In this document: positions 1-11,601 of the stretch, in pieces
Numbering within the stretch: position 1 is the stretch's first letter
Layout: each line of letters begins with the position of its first letter
Translations under genes and position numbers: made by a program
The notes under the pieces: model-generated
The model's database searches: none
What the model was told of the DNA's origin: nothing
What the model saw: the letters and a program-made list of their open reading frames with translations, nothing else
Source: Apodospora peruviana
Taxonomy: Eukaryota; Ascomycota; Sordariomycetes; Sordariales; Lasiosphaeriaceae
Assembly: GCA_033439685.1 (NCBI GenBank)
Contig: JAUEDM010000004.1
Location: 2,294,001-2,358,000 of the forward strand
Direction: 5' to 3'
Length of the DNA: 64,000 bases

Positions 1-558
1 GTGGCCGCCGAAAGAAAGCAACAGAAACAAAAGAGGGCAGGGCGACAGTACGCGTTTCCAGGGTCAAATTAAATGGAATGCGACCGGCGTCGATTATCGG
101 TAGATGGAAATGGAGACGTATGGCGGCGCAAAGGGGTGTGTTGCGATAGCCAGTCGGGGGGGTTCGTGATGTCGTCGCGTTTTGGAGAAATATTCGCGCC
201 AGGCCACGGTGAAGCGGACTTGCTCAGGCCCCCAGCCTTTCTGCACCCCCTGCAGAGCAAGCTCCTTAGCGCCGTTTCAAGTCACGTGCACTGATTCACC
301 GTCCATCCATAGCACCGCCACAGATCTTTCCTAACAAGTCACTGTCAGCGGTCTCAAGTGGGGCTGAAGCGACAGCCCCTTGTCCCGTCATCGCCTGACC
401 TCGGGCCGTCGCAGGCCGTCATCGATCCAGCAGGTCCGTCACTGACCCCGAGCCCGGAGCAATTCACAACCCACGTTTCAACATCCGCCCTCAAACCGCT
501 CCAGACTCCCGTCCACGCACAGCAGCCCGAACTTCAGATATCAATTGAAGCCTCAGCC
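1..558. other. 5' flank of the ETF-alpha gene
   Basis: No convincing gene is seen. Short frames on both strands lack family resemblance and splice structure. The stretch from about 360 to 558 is C-rich and pyrimidine-rich, as fungal leaders often are, and probably holds the promoter and 5' UTR of the downstream flavoprotein gene. Confidence 0.5.
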
Positions 559-1681
559 ATGTTGTCGGCCGGTCGGCGAGCCTTGACAGGCCTTGCCCGC
601 CCCCGTTTGTGCGAAGCAGCGACGCCTTTCGCGGCCAGATCCCCCGCCGCCATCCGCCGATTACTATCCGCCCTCGCTATTCTCGAGCAAAGGGATGGAA
701 AGCTTAACACGGGCTCGCTCAGCGCCGTTACCGCCGCCGAGAAGCTCGGTGGTTCTATACATGGGTTTGTCGCTGGAAGCAGCATCAAGGGGGTTGCTGA
801 GGAAGCTGCAAAGGTCGATCGTCTTGAGAAGGTGATTGCGGTGGAAAACGGTGCATATGACAAGGTTGGTCATATATATATCTCTTCTAAGAATAACCGA
901 AACGGTCATCGGCGGCTGACAAGGTTATACGTAGGGGTTGCCCGAGAACTATGCGCCGCTGCTCGTCGAGAACATCAAGAAGGGGGGATACACGCATGTG
1001 ATTGCCGGTCACACGGCATTTGGAAAGAACCTCATGCCGCGCGTCGCCGCCCTCCTGGACTCGCAGCAAATATCCGACATAACTTCTATTGAGGACGAAA
1101 AGACGTTTGTCAGATCCATTTACGCCGGAAACGCCGTCGCCACGGTCGAGTCATCCGATGACATCAAAATCATTACCATCAGAGGTACTGCGTTCCCGGC
1201 GGCGGAGGTTGCCGGGGGCTCTGCGGCTATCGAGGACGGCGTAGATCCCAAGGCCGACTGCCCGACGGAGTGGATCTCGGAGGACCTGGCAAAGTCGGAC
1301 CGGCCAGACCTGGCCACGGCGACCAAGGTCGTTTCGGGCGGCCGAGGACTCAAGTCCAAGGAGGAGTTCGACAAGATCATGCTCCCGCTCGCCGACTCTT
1401 TGGGTGCGGCCGTCGGAGCGTCCCGCGCCGCCGTCGACAGCGGGTACGCGGACAACAGCTTGCAGGTTGGACAGACCGGAAAGGTCGTAGCACCCCAGCT
1501 TTACATGGCCGTTGGCATTTCGGGAGCCATCCAGCATCTGGCGGGTATGAAAGACAGCAAGGTGATCGCGGCCATCAACAAGGATGCGGATGCACCCATC
1601 TTCCAGGTGGCCGATGTTGGCCTTGTGGGGGATTTGTTTGAGAAGGTACCAGAACTGACGGAGAAATTGAACAAGGCGTAG
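559..1681 (+). CDS. ETFA: Electron transfer flavoprotein alpha subunit, mitochondrial
   Basis: Two exons, 559-864 and 935-1681, with a 70 bp intron (donor GTTGGT, acceptor GTAG); joining gives AYDKGLPENYAPLL, the expected family sequence. The protein is about 350 residues. The N-terminus is rich in Arg, Ala and Ser, as in a mitochondrial presequence. Residues up to about 200 form the ETF alpha/beta domain; the C-terminal half carries the FAD-binding domain, with VSGGRGLKS, VGQTGK and the family signature INKDADAPIFQVAD before the end. ETF-alpha with ETF-beta takes electrons from matrix acyl-CoA dehydrogenases and passes them to ETF-ubiquinone oxidoreductase (yeast AIM45 family). Start chosen as the first ATG of the presequence-like stretch. 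Its stop lies only 120 bp from the stop of a second mitochondrial flavoprotein on the other strand. Confidence 0.95.
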
Positions 1682-1801
1682 TTTATTTATACATCAGAAA
1701 TAAAAAAGTAATTTTGTATAGTACAGTAGACAGTATGTTTTACACACAAAGTCAGGCGTCGGCATGGCTACCTGAGGTACTGCTCATCTCTCACATCGTC
1801 T

Positions 1802-3517
1802 CTATCCAAGCACAGCCAGCATCTCTGCCGTGGTGGTGAACTTCTCCCTCTCCTTACCACGCTCCCGGCCCCGTTCCCTCTCCGCGGCATCAATCCTGCG
1901 CCAGTCAGCCCAGTGCACCACCTGCGCCTTAGAAAGACCAGCTGTGTCCTGCATTACGCCCTCCCAGCCCGAACCTGCTCTGTTTGCGTTGAGAAACGGA
2001 GCCTGGGAAACCCAGTCCTGGGCGATAGCGTCGGCCGTGGCGAACGCGTCCTCCATCGTCGACGCGATCACGCCCGTCGGGCCGCGCTTCACCCAGCCGG
2101 CGCAGTACAGGCCGGGGAAGTGGCCGTAGGACATGGCGCCGTCCTGCGTGCGCTCCTCGTGCCAGACGCGGCCCTGGCCGTCGTTGCTGATGACGCCTCG
2201 CCTCTCGTCGAACGGGATGCCGACTTCGGCGAACTCGCCGAGCGGCGTCGACTTGTAGCCAATGGAGCGGAAGGCGATGGACGATGGGATCTGCAGTGTT
2301 TCTCCGGTGCCCAGGCCGTAGGCTATAGGATCGAACGGGTCGGAGAGCGAGGTGCGCTCGAATTCTGTGGATCCGATTTGCGATGGGTCGGAAGGGTTGG
2401 GGAGGAATTTCTTGGGGCTGAGACAGAAGTCGAGTGACCATGATTTTGAGAAGGAAGAAGGTCGTGGGGAGGATGTTGATTGAGATGATTCTTTGCGTAA
2501 TATTTCCATAAGTCTTCTTGGAGCCCGGGGGATTTTCTTGAGGTCCTTAGGGATCAGGGCGTCGTCCACCGGGTGGAACGAGACGTCCGGTAGTTTCATT
2601 AGTTCCCGGACTTCTTTGATTGTGAAGGCGGCCTGTGTGGAAGAAAAAAGAGATTAGTAGTCCAAAGTATTTTCAAGATAGAACAAGAGGTGATGCGAAC
2701 CTGCATGGGACCGCGGCGTCCAACCACGTGAACCCTCCTGATCTTGCTTTTTGACAATGTTTCGAGGGCATGCTCTGCAATATCTGACTTGCGGAGCACA
2801 TCGACATCCTCGAGCAACATGCGCGCGACGTCGAGAGCCACATTACCCTGGCCCATGATAACCGCCTCGTCCCCTTGGGTGAGATCAGGAGCCAAGCCGG
2901 CGTGCTCTGGGAGACCGTTATACCAGCCGACGAACTCGCGGGCTGAGTAGATGCCCTTCAGAGTAGCCTCGCCGGGTATGCCCAAGGCCTTGTCCTTGGA
3001 GGAGCCGTAGGAGAACACAACTGCGTTGTAGTGACGAAGAATATTCGCCAATGGCACAGCACTGGCATCCGCGTGGCCAGGCTGGTGTCCAACGGAGACG
3101 TTGCCGATAAAGGTGAAGTTTGGCGAGGAGGCCACTTCTTCAAACTTGTCCTGGCAGTTCTGATAGGCAATGTCAGATACCAATTCTATGTGTATATGCT
3201 AATATACAATCAGGCACTACCTTGACCTCGGGGTGGTCCGGGGCGACACCGAATCTGACCAGGCCGAAGGGCACCGGCAGTGCCTCGTACATGTCGACCT
3301 TTGCGCCCTTGACCTTGGACATGAGCCGGTATGCGGTATAGAACCCGGCAGGGCCCGAACCGATCACGGCAACCCGAAAGGGTTCGCCACGGTCGGCGCG
3401 GGAGGCGGCGTCGGTTGATGAGGCCCTCCAATTCCGGGCAACTGACGGCCCCTGCGGCCTTGCTGCTGCAGCACATAACAAACATATCCTGGGATTTAGG
3501 CGTGCGACAGACGACAT
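1802..3517 (-). CDS. ARH1: NADPH:adrenodoxin (ferredoxin) oxidoreductase, mitochondrial
   Basis: Three exons read on the minus strand: 3517-3221, 3159-2701 and 2632-1802, with introns of 61 and 68 bp, both phase 0. The product is about 528 residues. An Arg/Ala-rich presequence precedes the FAD-binding glycine motif GSGPAGFYTAYRL near residues 53-65; the NADPH-binding motif GQGNVALD lies near 202-209, followed by VVGRRGPMQ. The C-terminal part has GYKSTPL and GLYCAGWVKRGPTGVI, both typical of this family. The enzyme moves electrons from NADPH to mitochondrial ferredoxin for iron-sulphur cluster and haem A synthesis. The start at 3517 is preferred over upstream in-frame codons because it begins a basic, presequence-like N-terminus. 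It is convergent with the ETF-alpha gene. Confidence 0.95.
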
Positions 3518-4356
3518 AATTGCGAATTTCGGGGCACCAGGGCCGCCTTGGACAGGAATTAGACTCGGAATCAAAGGAATCGAACAGCTTGTTGCGCCGT
3601 GAATTTTAAGCTTGATTGGGGGACGGGAGCTGTCCGAAAACGCCGAGTTTCTCGGCCGACAATGGCCCCGCTCTGAGCCACTGCCAGGCTCACTCACTCA
3701 CTCTGTTGATCGCAACGGGCGACTCCAATTGATTGAGTTGAATCCCTAGAAGTAAGCCTTTATATCTCAAAGTATCCTACCTTCTGAAATAGCCAGTTGA
3801 TGTTTCTCTGTCATGTTTAATTGTGTCGCGAACTAGTAAATTCGCGAGACTGGCAGTCATCCTCAGCATACTCCCTACGGAGGTTATTGGCATGTTTTAG
3901 TCTACCTAGCGAATTCAATCAAATCCATCACTTCAACTGATCCAAAGTTATCTCTTCTACAACGGTAATGACTCTCAATTATTCTAGGTGTCATGAATAT
4001 TCTAGGTATCATGTCGCCAGATGTCAGTTGCCCTGGTCTGGCCGCTCTGGTTTGACAAGGCTTGGTTTGAAGCACCGAGGTTGGTGAAGCTGAGCGATGT
4101 CACACAGCCAAGCGCCCTACAGGTGCGTGGTTGCCCTGCCAACAGGCATCGTCCCCCCTTGCTTGCAAGCAACAGCAACCCAGCAAACAGCCCACCCACC
4201 CGCCTCAAAGGTGCTGCCTTGCCCACCTAATAATAATAAGTGTCTGGCTCTGGGTTCTTGGGTCTTGCAAATCTGATTTGCAACCACACATCCCTCCACC
4301 CTCACACCTACTTCGATATTGCTATTGCTTTGCATTGACTGCAAAGAGTTGCGAAT
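3518..4356. promoter_or_regulatory. Shared divergent promoter region
   Basis: This 839 bp gap separates the divergent adrenodoxin reductase and membrane-protein genes. It contains no supported coding region. A run of TA-rich sequence lies at about 3760-4020, and from 4180 to 4350 the strand is CA/CT-rich like a fungal 5' leader. I could not pinpoint specific factor sites. Confidence 0.4.
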
Positions 4357-6378
4357 ATGGGTGGTGTGCGGCAGCCGTTCATTTACGAAGCCGTCCAGCA
4401 TGACGACGGCCGATTCCAGTCGACAAAGTTCGATCCCAAAGCAGTGACTCGTGCTAGCTGGGAAGCAAAGCCGCCGAAACCCAAGCAAGACGGCCCGCTT
4501 GTCTCGTTCGGCCGGCATCCCGAGTATGAAACCCCACCACCCCGATATTCCAGTCTCCAGAGTCCACATGTCTAACAGCTTACCGTTGATGCAGCGCCCA
4601 CATGGCCCCGAGCCAGCGCTCAAAGGGCTTCACACCAATGGGTCGCCGGACCAAGAACTGGATCGTCTACATGCGCTTCGTTCAGCTCGCGTGTCGAGTC
4701 TTGGAGCTGGTGGCAGCTGTCGGCCTGTCGATCCTTATGATCCTCCTCGATAAAGTCGAAGTGCTTGCTGGTTGGGTGTTAAGAATCACAGTACGCCCTC
4801 CAAGTCTTCTGGCATTAACATTCCCGGCTGGTGCTGATGGATTTCGTCTAGCTTGGTGTCACCATCCTCCATTGTATCTACGCAACTTATCATCTTTCGC
4901 GCCCAGCAGGCGGACGGACTCCGGGCTCATCGGCTGCCTATCATGTCTTCGCTGGTGTTTCCGATCTAGCCATACTTCCATTGTTCGCTTATGGAGCTCT
5001 CACGGCGCGTAACAATGGCGAGACCTGGGGCACTCTTCTCCACAACGAAACGCTCACGGCCGCCTACTTTGTTCCAGCTGTGTACTACGGCTTGATTAGC
5101 GCAGGAGGCCTACACCTCCTTTCACTCTCTATATCGCTTTGGCTTAGTGTCATGTTCCGCCGCATCGTTATGATGCCGCCCGATATGAATCCTCTGGAAA
5201 GTCGTTTCACATCCAGGGCGCACAAGCGAAACAAGTCCTCGGTTGCCACTTCGACTTATTCGGACGGCAAAAAGCGTCTTGATACACCTCTGGACGGCCC
5301 TCGCCGTTTTGTTTATTCCCAAGCGGATCTGTCTAGACCTCCAAGCATCCCCTTCATGCACACTCGCCAAGGCTCACAGACATCACTCGGCACTCGCGAC
5401 TCCCGTCTCGATCTTCCCAGCCGTCAGTATCAGATCAATCCTGGTAACTCTCCTCGCAACTCTGCCACTTCTCAAGACCTGAAGCGCATGTCCGCTCCGC
5501 CTCGAACGTCGAACCGCAACTCATACACGGAAGTCCCGTTGAAAGACACCAACGCCAGCAACTCACGTCCTACCTCCAGTTACTCCCGCCCTGTGTCCAG
5601 TTACTCACGGCCCGAAAGCAGCCGCCCCAGCAGTGGCACCGTCGCTCACTTCCCCGAGCAGGTTTCTGTCACTCACACGGCCCAACCACGCGCCGCCAAA
5701 TTCACTGAAGCATGGTATGCATCTGAGTCCCTCGTCAATCGCACGCAAGAACGCAACCGGGCCGTGAACCAGATGAATGCAGCCAGCAAGCGTCGAGCTT
5801 ATGAGGCGCTGAACCAGTCCTACGACCTGCCTGATTCCGATTCGGAGAACGACGAGAACAGCTTGAGGAAGTCCAATCTGGCGCCCGGAAAGGACGAGTC
5901 CAACAGCGAAGGTGATCTAGGTGGTCTCGGCACATCTTCCCGCCATCCGAACCCTCTTCGCTCTAACCCTACCGCCAGCCCTCCTCCTCCTACGAATTGC
6001 CAACCATATACTGCCTATAAGCCGGCTCTCTCCGAAGTTAATCTCAATGACCGTCGGGTCAGTGACGGTCAGGACATTGCAGACGATAACACAGCCAGCA
6101 ATGGTGGCGGAGGAGACAGCAAGTGGGAACGCAACCGGGATAGCTCTATACAGCCAGAGAATCTCTTTTACTCAAAACCGTACGGCCAACTCAAGCCAGG
6201 GACTCCGCCGGTTATGCTGCCAGGCAAGAATCGCCAGGTCTCGTCGGGTAATGATTATGATCTGGGCAGTGTATCGATGGGGTTTGCCAGGCGGAATGTG
6301 AGCGGCAAGATTGCGGAGGAAGGCAGGGCCGATGGCGGACAGAACCGGTATTCGCGGTACAGCACGCTGAATGAGTGA
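4357..6378 (+). CDS. Four-helix fungal membrane protein with long disordered cytoplasmic tail
   Basis: Three exons: 4357-4523, 4595-4790 and 4852-6378 (introns 71 and 61 bp), giving about 629 residues. Four hydrophobic segments are visible near residues 79-104, 118-137, 150-172 and 186-213, a MARVEL-like arrangement. They are followed by the basic stretch FRRIVMMPPDMNPLESR and roughly 400 residues rich in Ser, Asn, Pro and Arg, with repeated SSYSRP units near 5570-5620. The tail has many possible phosphorylation sites. I recognise this as a conserved Pezizomycotina hypothetical type but know no function; a plasma-membrane or septal role would be a guess. The exon 1 to exon 2 junction (acceptor at 4594) restores frame across the 5' end; an alternative AG at 4577 is less likely. 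Confidence 0.8.
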
Positions 6379-7848
6379 TATGCGAATAAAAGATGGATCT
6401 GGGATTGGAATTTGGGTTTCGCAATATGGTGACTGGAGTTAGCTCTTGGTTTTTTTTTTGTTTGCATTAACGGGTCAATGCTTTTCCTCATGGAGTTCGC
6501 TCTTGGTCTATTTGTGTTTTGGACGACGGGGCAATGGAGAGGGTATGTGGGAAGACACTCAAAGCTGATATTGTGGGAATGTTTGGATGTCTGGATGAGG
6601 GAGCGTAGGTGTTGGAATCTGATTAAGCTGGGTATGAATAGGGTATCTGAGGATTATAATGGAGTCATGTTTGTCCGTGGGATAGTTTGGTATGGTTGCA
6701 ACACTGTATGGATTTCCCCGGATGCCTGCCAGTTGTGATGGCTGAGTGTAGCCACCATACCTGATGAAATACTTCGTAGAGGAAAGCTATTCTTAGGTCA
6801 GCGTACTCGTCGGGCTATCCCTGACAGGTATTGACAAATATAAGCAGCTCACTTATACCACAGAAAGACAAAGCCCCGAACCCTCCTGCTTTATGTTATG
6901 GGAGAAAGTCTTCCTTTATTCCTTCCCTAGTGCTTGCTAGACTAGCTCCTTCCATCAGGTATCAACCACGCCCATCCAGAACAAGACAACACACACACAC
7001 GCCAACTTATATAGACACAGCAGGCCAGCATAGACATTATAGACGTTGGTGAGCGGTGGGTCGGTGAGGCATCAGCTCCGCAAAAGCTTCGACCAGACCG
7101 GGCCACCGGGCAGAGAGAGGCAAGAGAAATCTAAAACGAGAGCATCCGCCGTACAGAACACCAACCACCCACCGACCCCAGAAGGCTATCGCAACAACAG
7201 AAAAAGTCAAGTTGAACGTGCTATTGTTTGAAAAACCCCCCCAGATTACGTATCCAAGCTTTGTACCACTTAAAACAAGAAGGTCCTGAAGCTGACCCGA
7301 TCATGATGCCCATTAAGATGTTCGGGGGAGGGGTTGGCGATGAAAGGTGTGATTCTAAATAACAATAGTGGATAATGCGCCGCCGTCCATGAATGGCAAA
7401 AAAAGGGTTACAAAAAAGATCAAAGTAATAAAGGTGCTCATCTTTTCCTTGTGAGCGTGTAAATGGAAGAAAGAAGCGCGGAGAGTTGCGCGCTAAACCC
7501 CGGCCCAATGCAGATGCAGTGGAATCGAATGGTGTGAGAAAAAATAAGAATGTCTGATTAAAAAAGCAAAATACCCAAAGACGCCATTCGTGCAATCGAT
7601 AAAGTTCGAGGTGATAAAAAGATGTAAGAGGGTAGCCGCGCGGTGGGTCTGGTATGGCAAGGCGAGATCGGTAGACAAAGGGGTGGCCGTCATATTTCTC
7701 GTTAGAAAAAAGCTGGCCGAACCGGAGATCGTCGCTTAATTCTCAAAATATATACATTTGTTGTTGGTGTGGTGAAAATTCGAGAAGGCGCGCAGGCGTA
7801 ACAGAAAGGGTATCATCCGGCAGTTGGAACATCATATAATTTGGCGAC
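6379..7848. other. Convergent 3' intergenic region
   Basis: About 1.47 kb separates two converging genes. It is locally AT-rich, with poly-A and poly-T runs (for example 6449-6458) suited to 3' UTRs and polyadenylation. Short frames here have no recognisable similarity, and I see no RNA gene or repeat. Confidence 0.4.
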
Positions 7849-10800
7849 TTAGGGTTCCTTGCCTCTCTTGCGATCCTCGGCGTCGCCTTCGTAAAGGTCA
7901 CTGAGTCCCGATAGGGACCATGAGCCCGGCGTAGAGTGAATAACCACCAACCACGCAGCGACCATGTTCACCAGATAATGCAGCATGTAGGCGCAGGAGA
8001 CACCATACACAGCGGCATATATGGAGATTGCGATCAGCAGGGCACTTGTAAAATGCTTGAAGCGACCGTTGAGCCGTGGTACCATCTTTCCAGTCGTCAT
8101 GGTCTCGACGAGAATGATGAAGGGCATGATGGATAGGACGTTATGATGTGACGAAAACGGCGTGAGCCAATGGACTGCGAGATTGTGGACCCAGACCACA
8201 AGGATTGGCAGATTGATAGGGAGAATCCAGAGCATGAGGACAAGAATCGAGTGGACGTAGTTATAGAAGTTGGAGTTGGTGCCAGAGCGTAGATCAGAGG
8301 CAATCCTCTGGGCTCGGACGGTGGTGGCCAGCTGCACCAAGCAGGCGACCATATAGGCAAACTGGTATGGAATGAACGTCGACACGAGGAACAGCAGAAA
8401 GACCGTCGTGATCATCCGCCGTCGGGGCGATGAGGGAAAAAAGCCTGGCGGTCCTGTTTTGCGTCGATCATCGTTCCGGATCCATCCCGGTCGGAAACTC
8501 AGCAAGCTCACGACGATGCTCAAGGCGTGTGTGAGAGCAAGAGTCATGTAATTTAGCACTGTGCACACCCCAACACAGACAAGACCAATTAGTGGTATCA
8601 GGAACCAGAAGAATGGATCCTGCGTCCCGACCAGCAGGTCATTCTGGTGGAAGTCGAGGGTCGTGGCCGTGCTGTTTCTCCAGTGCCAAAAGCTTGCGTT
8701 CCCTGCCTGGCTGGAATTCGTCGTCGATAGTGATAGAATTGTTAGGACGCCAAGCGTTAGGGGGATGGATTGTCGTAAAGACAGGTCCAAACTCTCCGAG
8801 AACGAGATAAAGATCCCTGTGGTGTCATAGACGCGGAATTGTTTTCGCAACACCAGCGCAACGACAAGTAGAGGAAAGGCAGCGAAAACCGTACGGTAAC
8901 GCATGTACAGCTTGCCCAAACTTCCCAAAACGTCAATGGTCAGCTTGACCTGGATGCTCGACTCACACGTTGGGTCGGTCCAGAACTGAAAACTCAACCC
9001 ATCCTCTGCCGACCTCCTTTTGAGCGGTGGCGGTACATAAGGAGCAATGCCATGAAGGCTCACGGTGATGTCCCTTGCATTGACAAAGAACTTGGACTCG
9101 TACGGCTCAGTCAGGTACTGCCTCACAAGTGGCGCAAAAAGTTCCGTTGTGTCACCACATGCTTGGTTTCCCACTTCCAGGTTATAAGCCAACAAGCTGG
9201 ACTGCAATGACGGGATCTTGACTTCGCATACCATCGGTCGCGCAGATGGAAGGCGGAGCGTCATACCAAAGGCGAGCAGTCGCCGGAGGCTAATATGTCT
9301 CGTGCGGTGTGACTGCGAATGGTCGCTGAATTCGGCAATAACGAAGCCCGGAGTTGGGGTGGTAGTCTTCTCTACAACTGCCACGAACTGATGCTCAGAT
9401 ATATCGTCAACATCATACTGGAGATATGAGAAAGGCGCAATCTCCTTTTTCCCATCCGAAGAAAACGGGTACCGGGACGACCGAGTAGACGCAGGAAGCA
9501 CCACCACATCAGATGCCGCATTTTTGCAAGCCAGTCGCGTAGATCCAGTGCTTCCTCCAGAAAGATCCATATGAGTTGCGAGTCCCGTCCCAGCCTGGCC
9601 AGATTGCAAGGGGAAAACACTGCAGAACAGCACCTCTAGCTTCCCATTCTCGCCAGGATTATCCAGCTTCAAGTCCGTCAATAAGGTAAAACGCTTCGCA
9701 TCAGGAGATCCTGCTGGAGGTACAGGAAGGAGGTGAGCGCGTGCGGTGCCGCTGGCGCCGAGGCTTCGCAGGGTCAAGCGCTGTCCTTGTGCGATGATAT
9801 CATCCGAGTTATCCGCCAGGGTGAGCAAGGTGGTCGGCTCTTTGAGGGGCAGAGTCTTTTCTGCCACGGTTTCCATACCGCTAAGGAACCACTTCTTGAA
9901 GACACGCATGCGCTCAGCTCTAGGCTTCGTCTGTGTCGCTCTGTTGACATCTACAACATCGTACAGGGCACGGGCAACGACCTTGCGAAATTGGTCGCAC
10001 CATAGGATCGCTTGATGGTCCATACTCGTCCACACATTCGGCACGGTGGAGGTGAATACGGTGAAGCCGTGTGTATCGGGGACCAAAGACTCAACGCTCG
10101 CATAATCCGAAGGCACAACAGTATCAAGCCCGCCCCCAGCAATCGATACCAATGTGACGTGCCATAGCGGATTGTTGTTCGCCCACTGTTCGGAGTAAGC
10201 GTGCCTCCAATAGTCATTGATGTCTTGATATATCTTGACGATTTCGCCGTCGAAAGACACGGGCGGCCGGGCGTGCGGAGCAGACATGGTGACAATGGTG
10301 TTGATCGAGTTGGATTGGTAGTTTGGCATGATTAGCATGGTCCGCGCAACAATCCCTCCCATAGAGTGACCCAGTACTATCACCGATGTCGGGTCCGGAA
10401 GATCGGGGTCTCGGTCGGATGCGCGTGGGTCAAGGTAGAGCGAGAGTATATACCGTATCGCTTCGTTTAGGTATTCGGCTTGATCAAGGAGTGTTTGGCC
10501 ATGGAAGGCCGTGATATCCTCGTTGAAATCGACAGTGAAGAAGTCCAAGTTCCGGACGCCGGCCTTGATAGCACTCTCGTCTTGTTGTAAAACTTCGTGG
10601 AAGTAATTGGCGGTTTCCGCCGCGATTGGCCGTACTTGTTTGTAGCTACCGGCGTTGCCTGGGATGAAGAGAATAGGAACGCCCTTGACCTGCAGTGGCA
10701 CACGGGTAAGCAAAGGAAAACTAAAGCACGTTATCGGACAGCTTCAAACCTTTACGTCATTATCAATCCCCTGTTCGCGGTAGAGGTAGAGTGAGTACTT

Positions 10801-11601
10801 GCTCGCGAACCGCGTATGCTCCGTGTCGAAGTCATGGAGCCTGGCGTACGACGGGCGCATGTAAGACATGCGACAGCCCTTCGGGTCAAGTTGGCGCGTC
10901 GCGGAAGAATTTATGACTGCCGCTAGGAAACCGATGCCGACAACTGAGACGAGGAGGGTCAAGCAGGTGACGGCCCAGGGACTGCGTAACCGCGGGCGTC
11001 GGCCAGCAAACCCGGATTCTTGTGTTTTTTCCATCTCTTTTGTCTGCACCCCATGCACAGGCGGGCCGAGACTGAGCGGGGAGGAGGTTGTCGAGTGCGC
11101 GGAGGGAGGCGGCTTTGCTATCGAACCATCACTGGGGCCTGGCAACCTCCAATTCATGTTGTTGGATCGTCGGCTTATCGACGACGAAGACCGTCCTTCA
11201 ACGCCCGGACGACGGTTGAGCTTGGTCGGGGGCTGGCTTGACTGCGTGAGTCTCAGGAGATCTGAGACTGACGGATCGGGCGAGCGGTCGACATGAGGAA
11301 CCTCGACAGGAGAGCGATCACCGTCTTCAGAGGATCCTGACGAGCGCCTCCTCATTCCAGGGTCGGTTTCGGGAGACTCGGTGCCCCAGCCGTGGCTCGA
11401 TGCGCTTCTCGACATGCAGGTGCTGGTGCGAGTGCGGATAGTGTTTGCGACCAAGCGGGTGGCATCCGACTCTGAGAGCGACACCGAGACTGGCAGCTGG
11501 AGGGATGGCGGAACGGCACTGCAGTCATGAGCCCGAGGCGAGATGTTTGTCGTCAATTGCGGCGTAAAAGAGGCGAATGACTTTTGTCGGGTCAGGTTCA
11601 T
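7849..11601 (-). CDS. BST1: GPI inositol-deacylase (PGAP1-like), ER membrane
   Basis: Two exons on the minus strand, 11601-10750 and 10689-7849, with a 60 bp intron (donor GTTTGA, branch CTTAC, acceptor CTGCAG). The product is about 1230 residues. The first 210 residues are Ser/Pro/Arg-rich and disordered. A membrane segment follows near 215-240, then the lumenal lipase domain with FIPGNAGSYKQVRP and the catalytic serine motif GHSMGG (serine near residue 393). The C-terminal third holds several hydrophobic helices. BST1 removes the inositol-linked acyl chain from GPI-anchored proteins, allowing their export from the ER and quality control. The open frame extends further upstream, but the first ATG is at 11601. 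The junction matches the family pattern in which VKGVPILFIPGN follows the conserved YLYREQG block. Confidence 0.95.

Noticed and set aside
10868..11296. 142-codon plus-strand frame
   Set aside because: Antisense to the disordered N-terminal exon of BST1.
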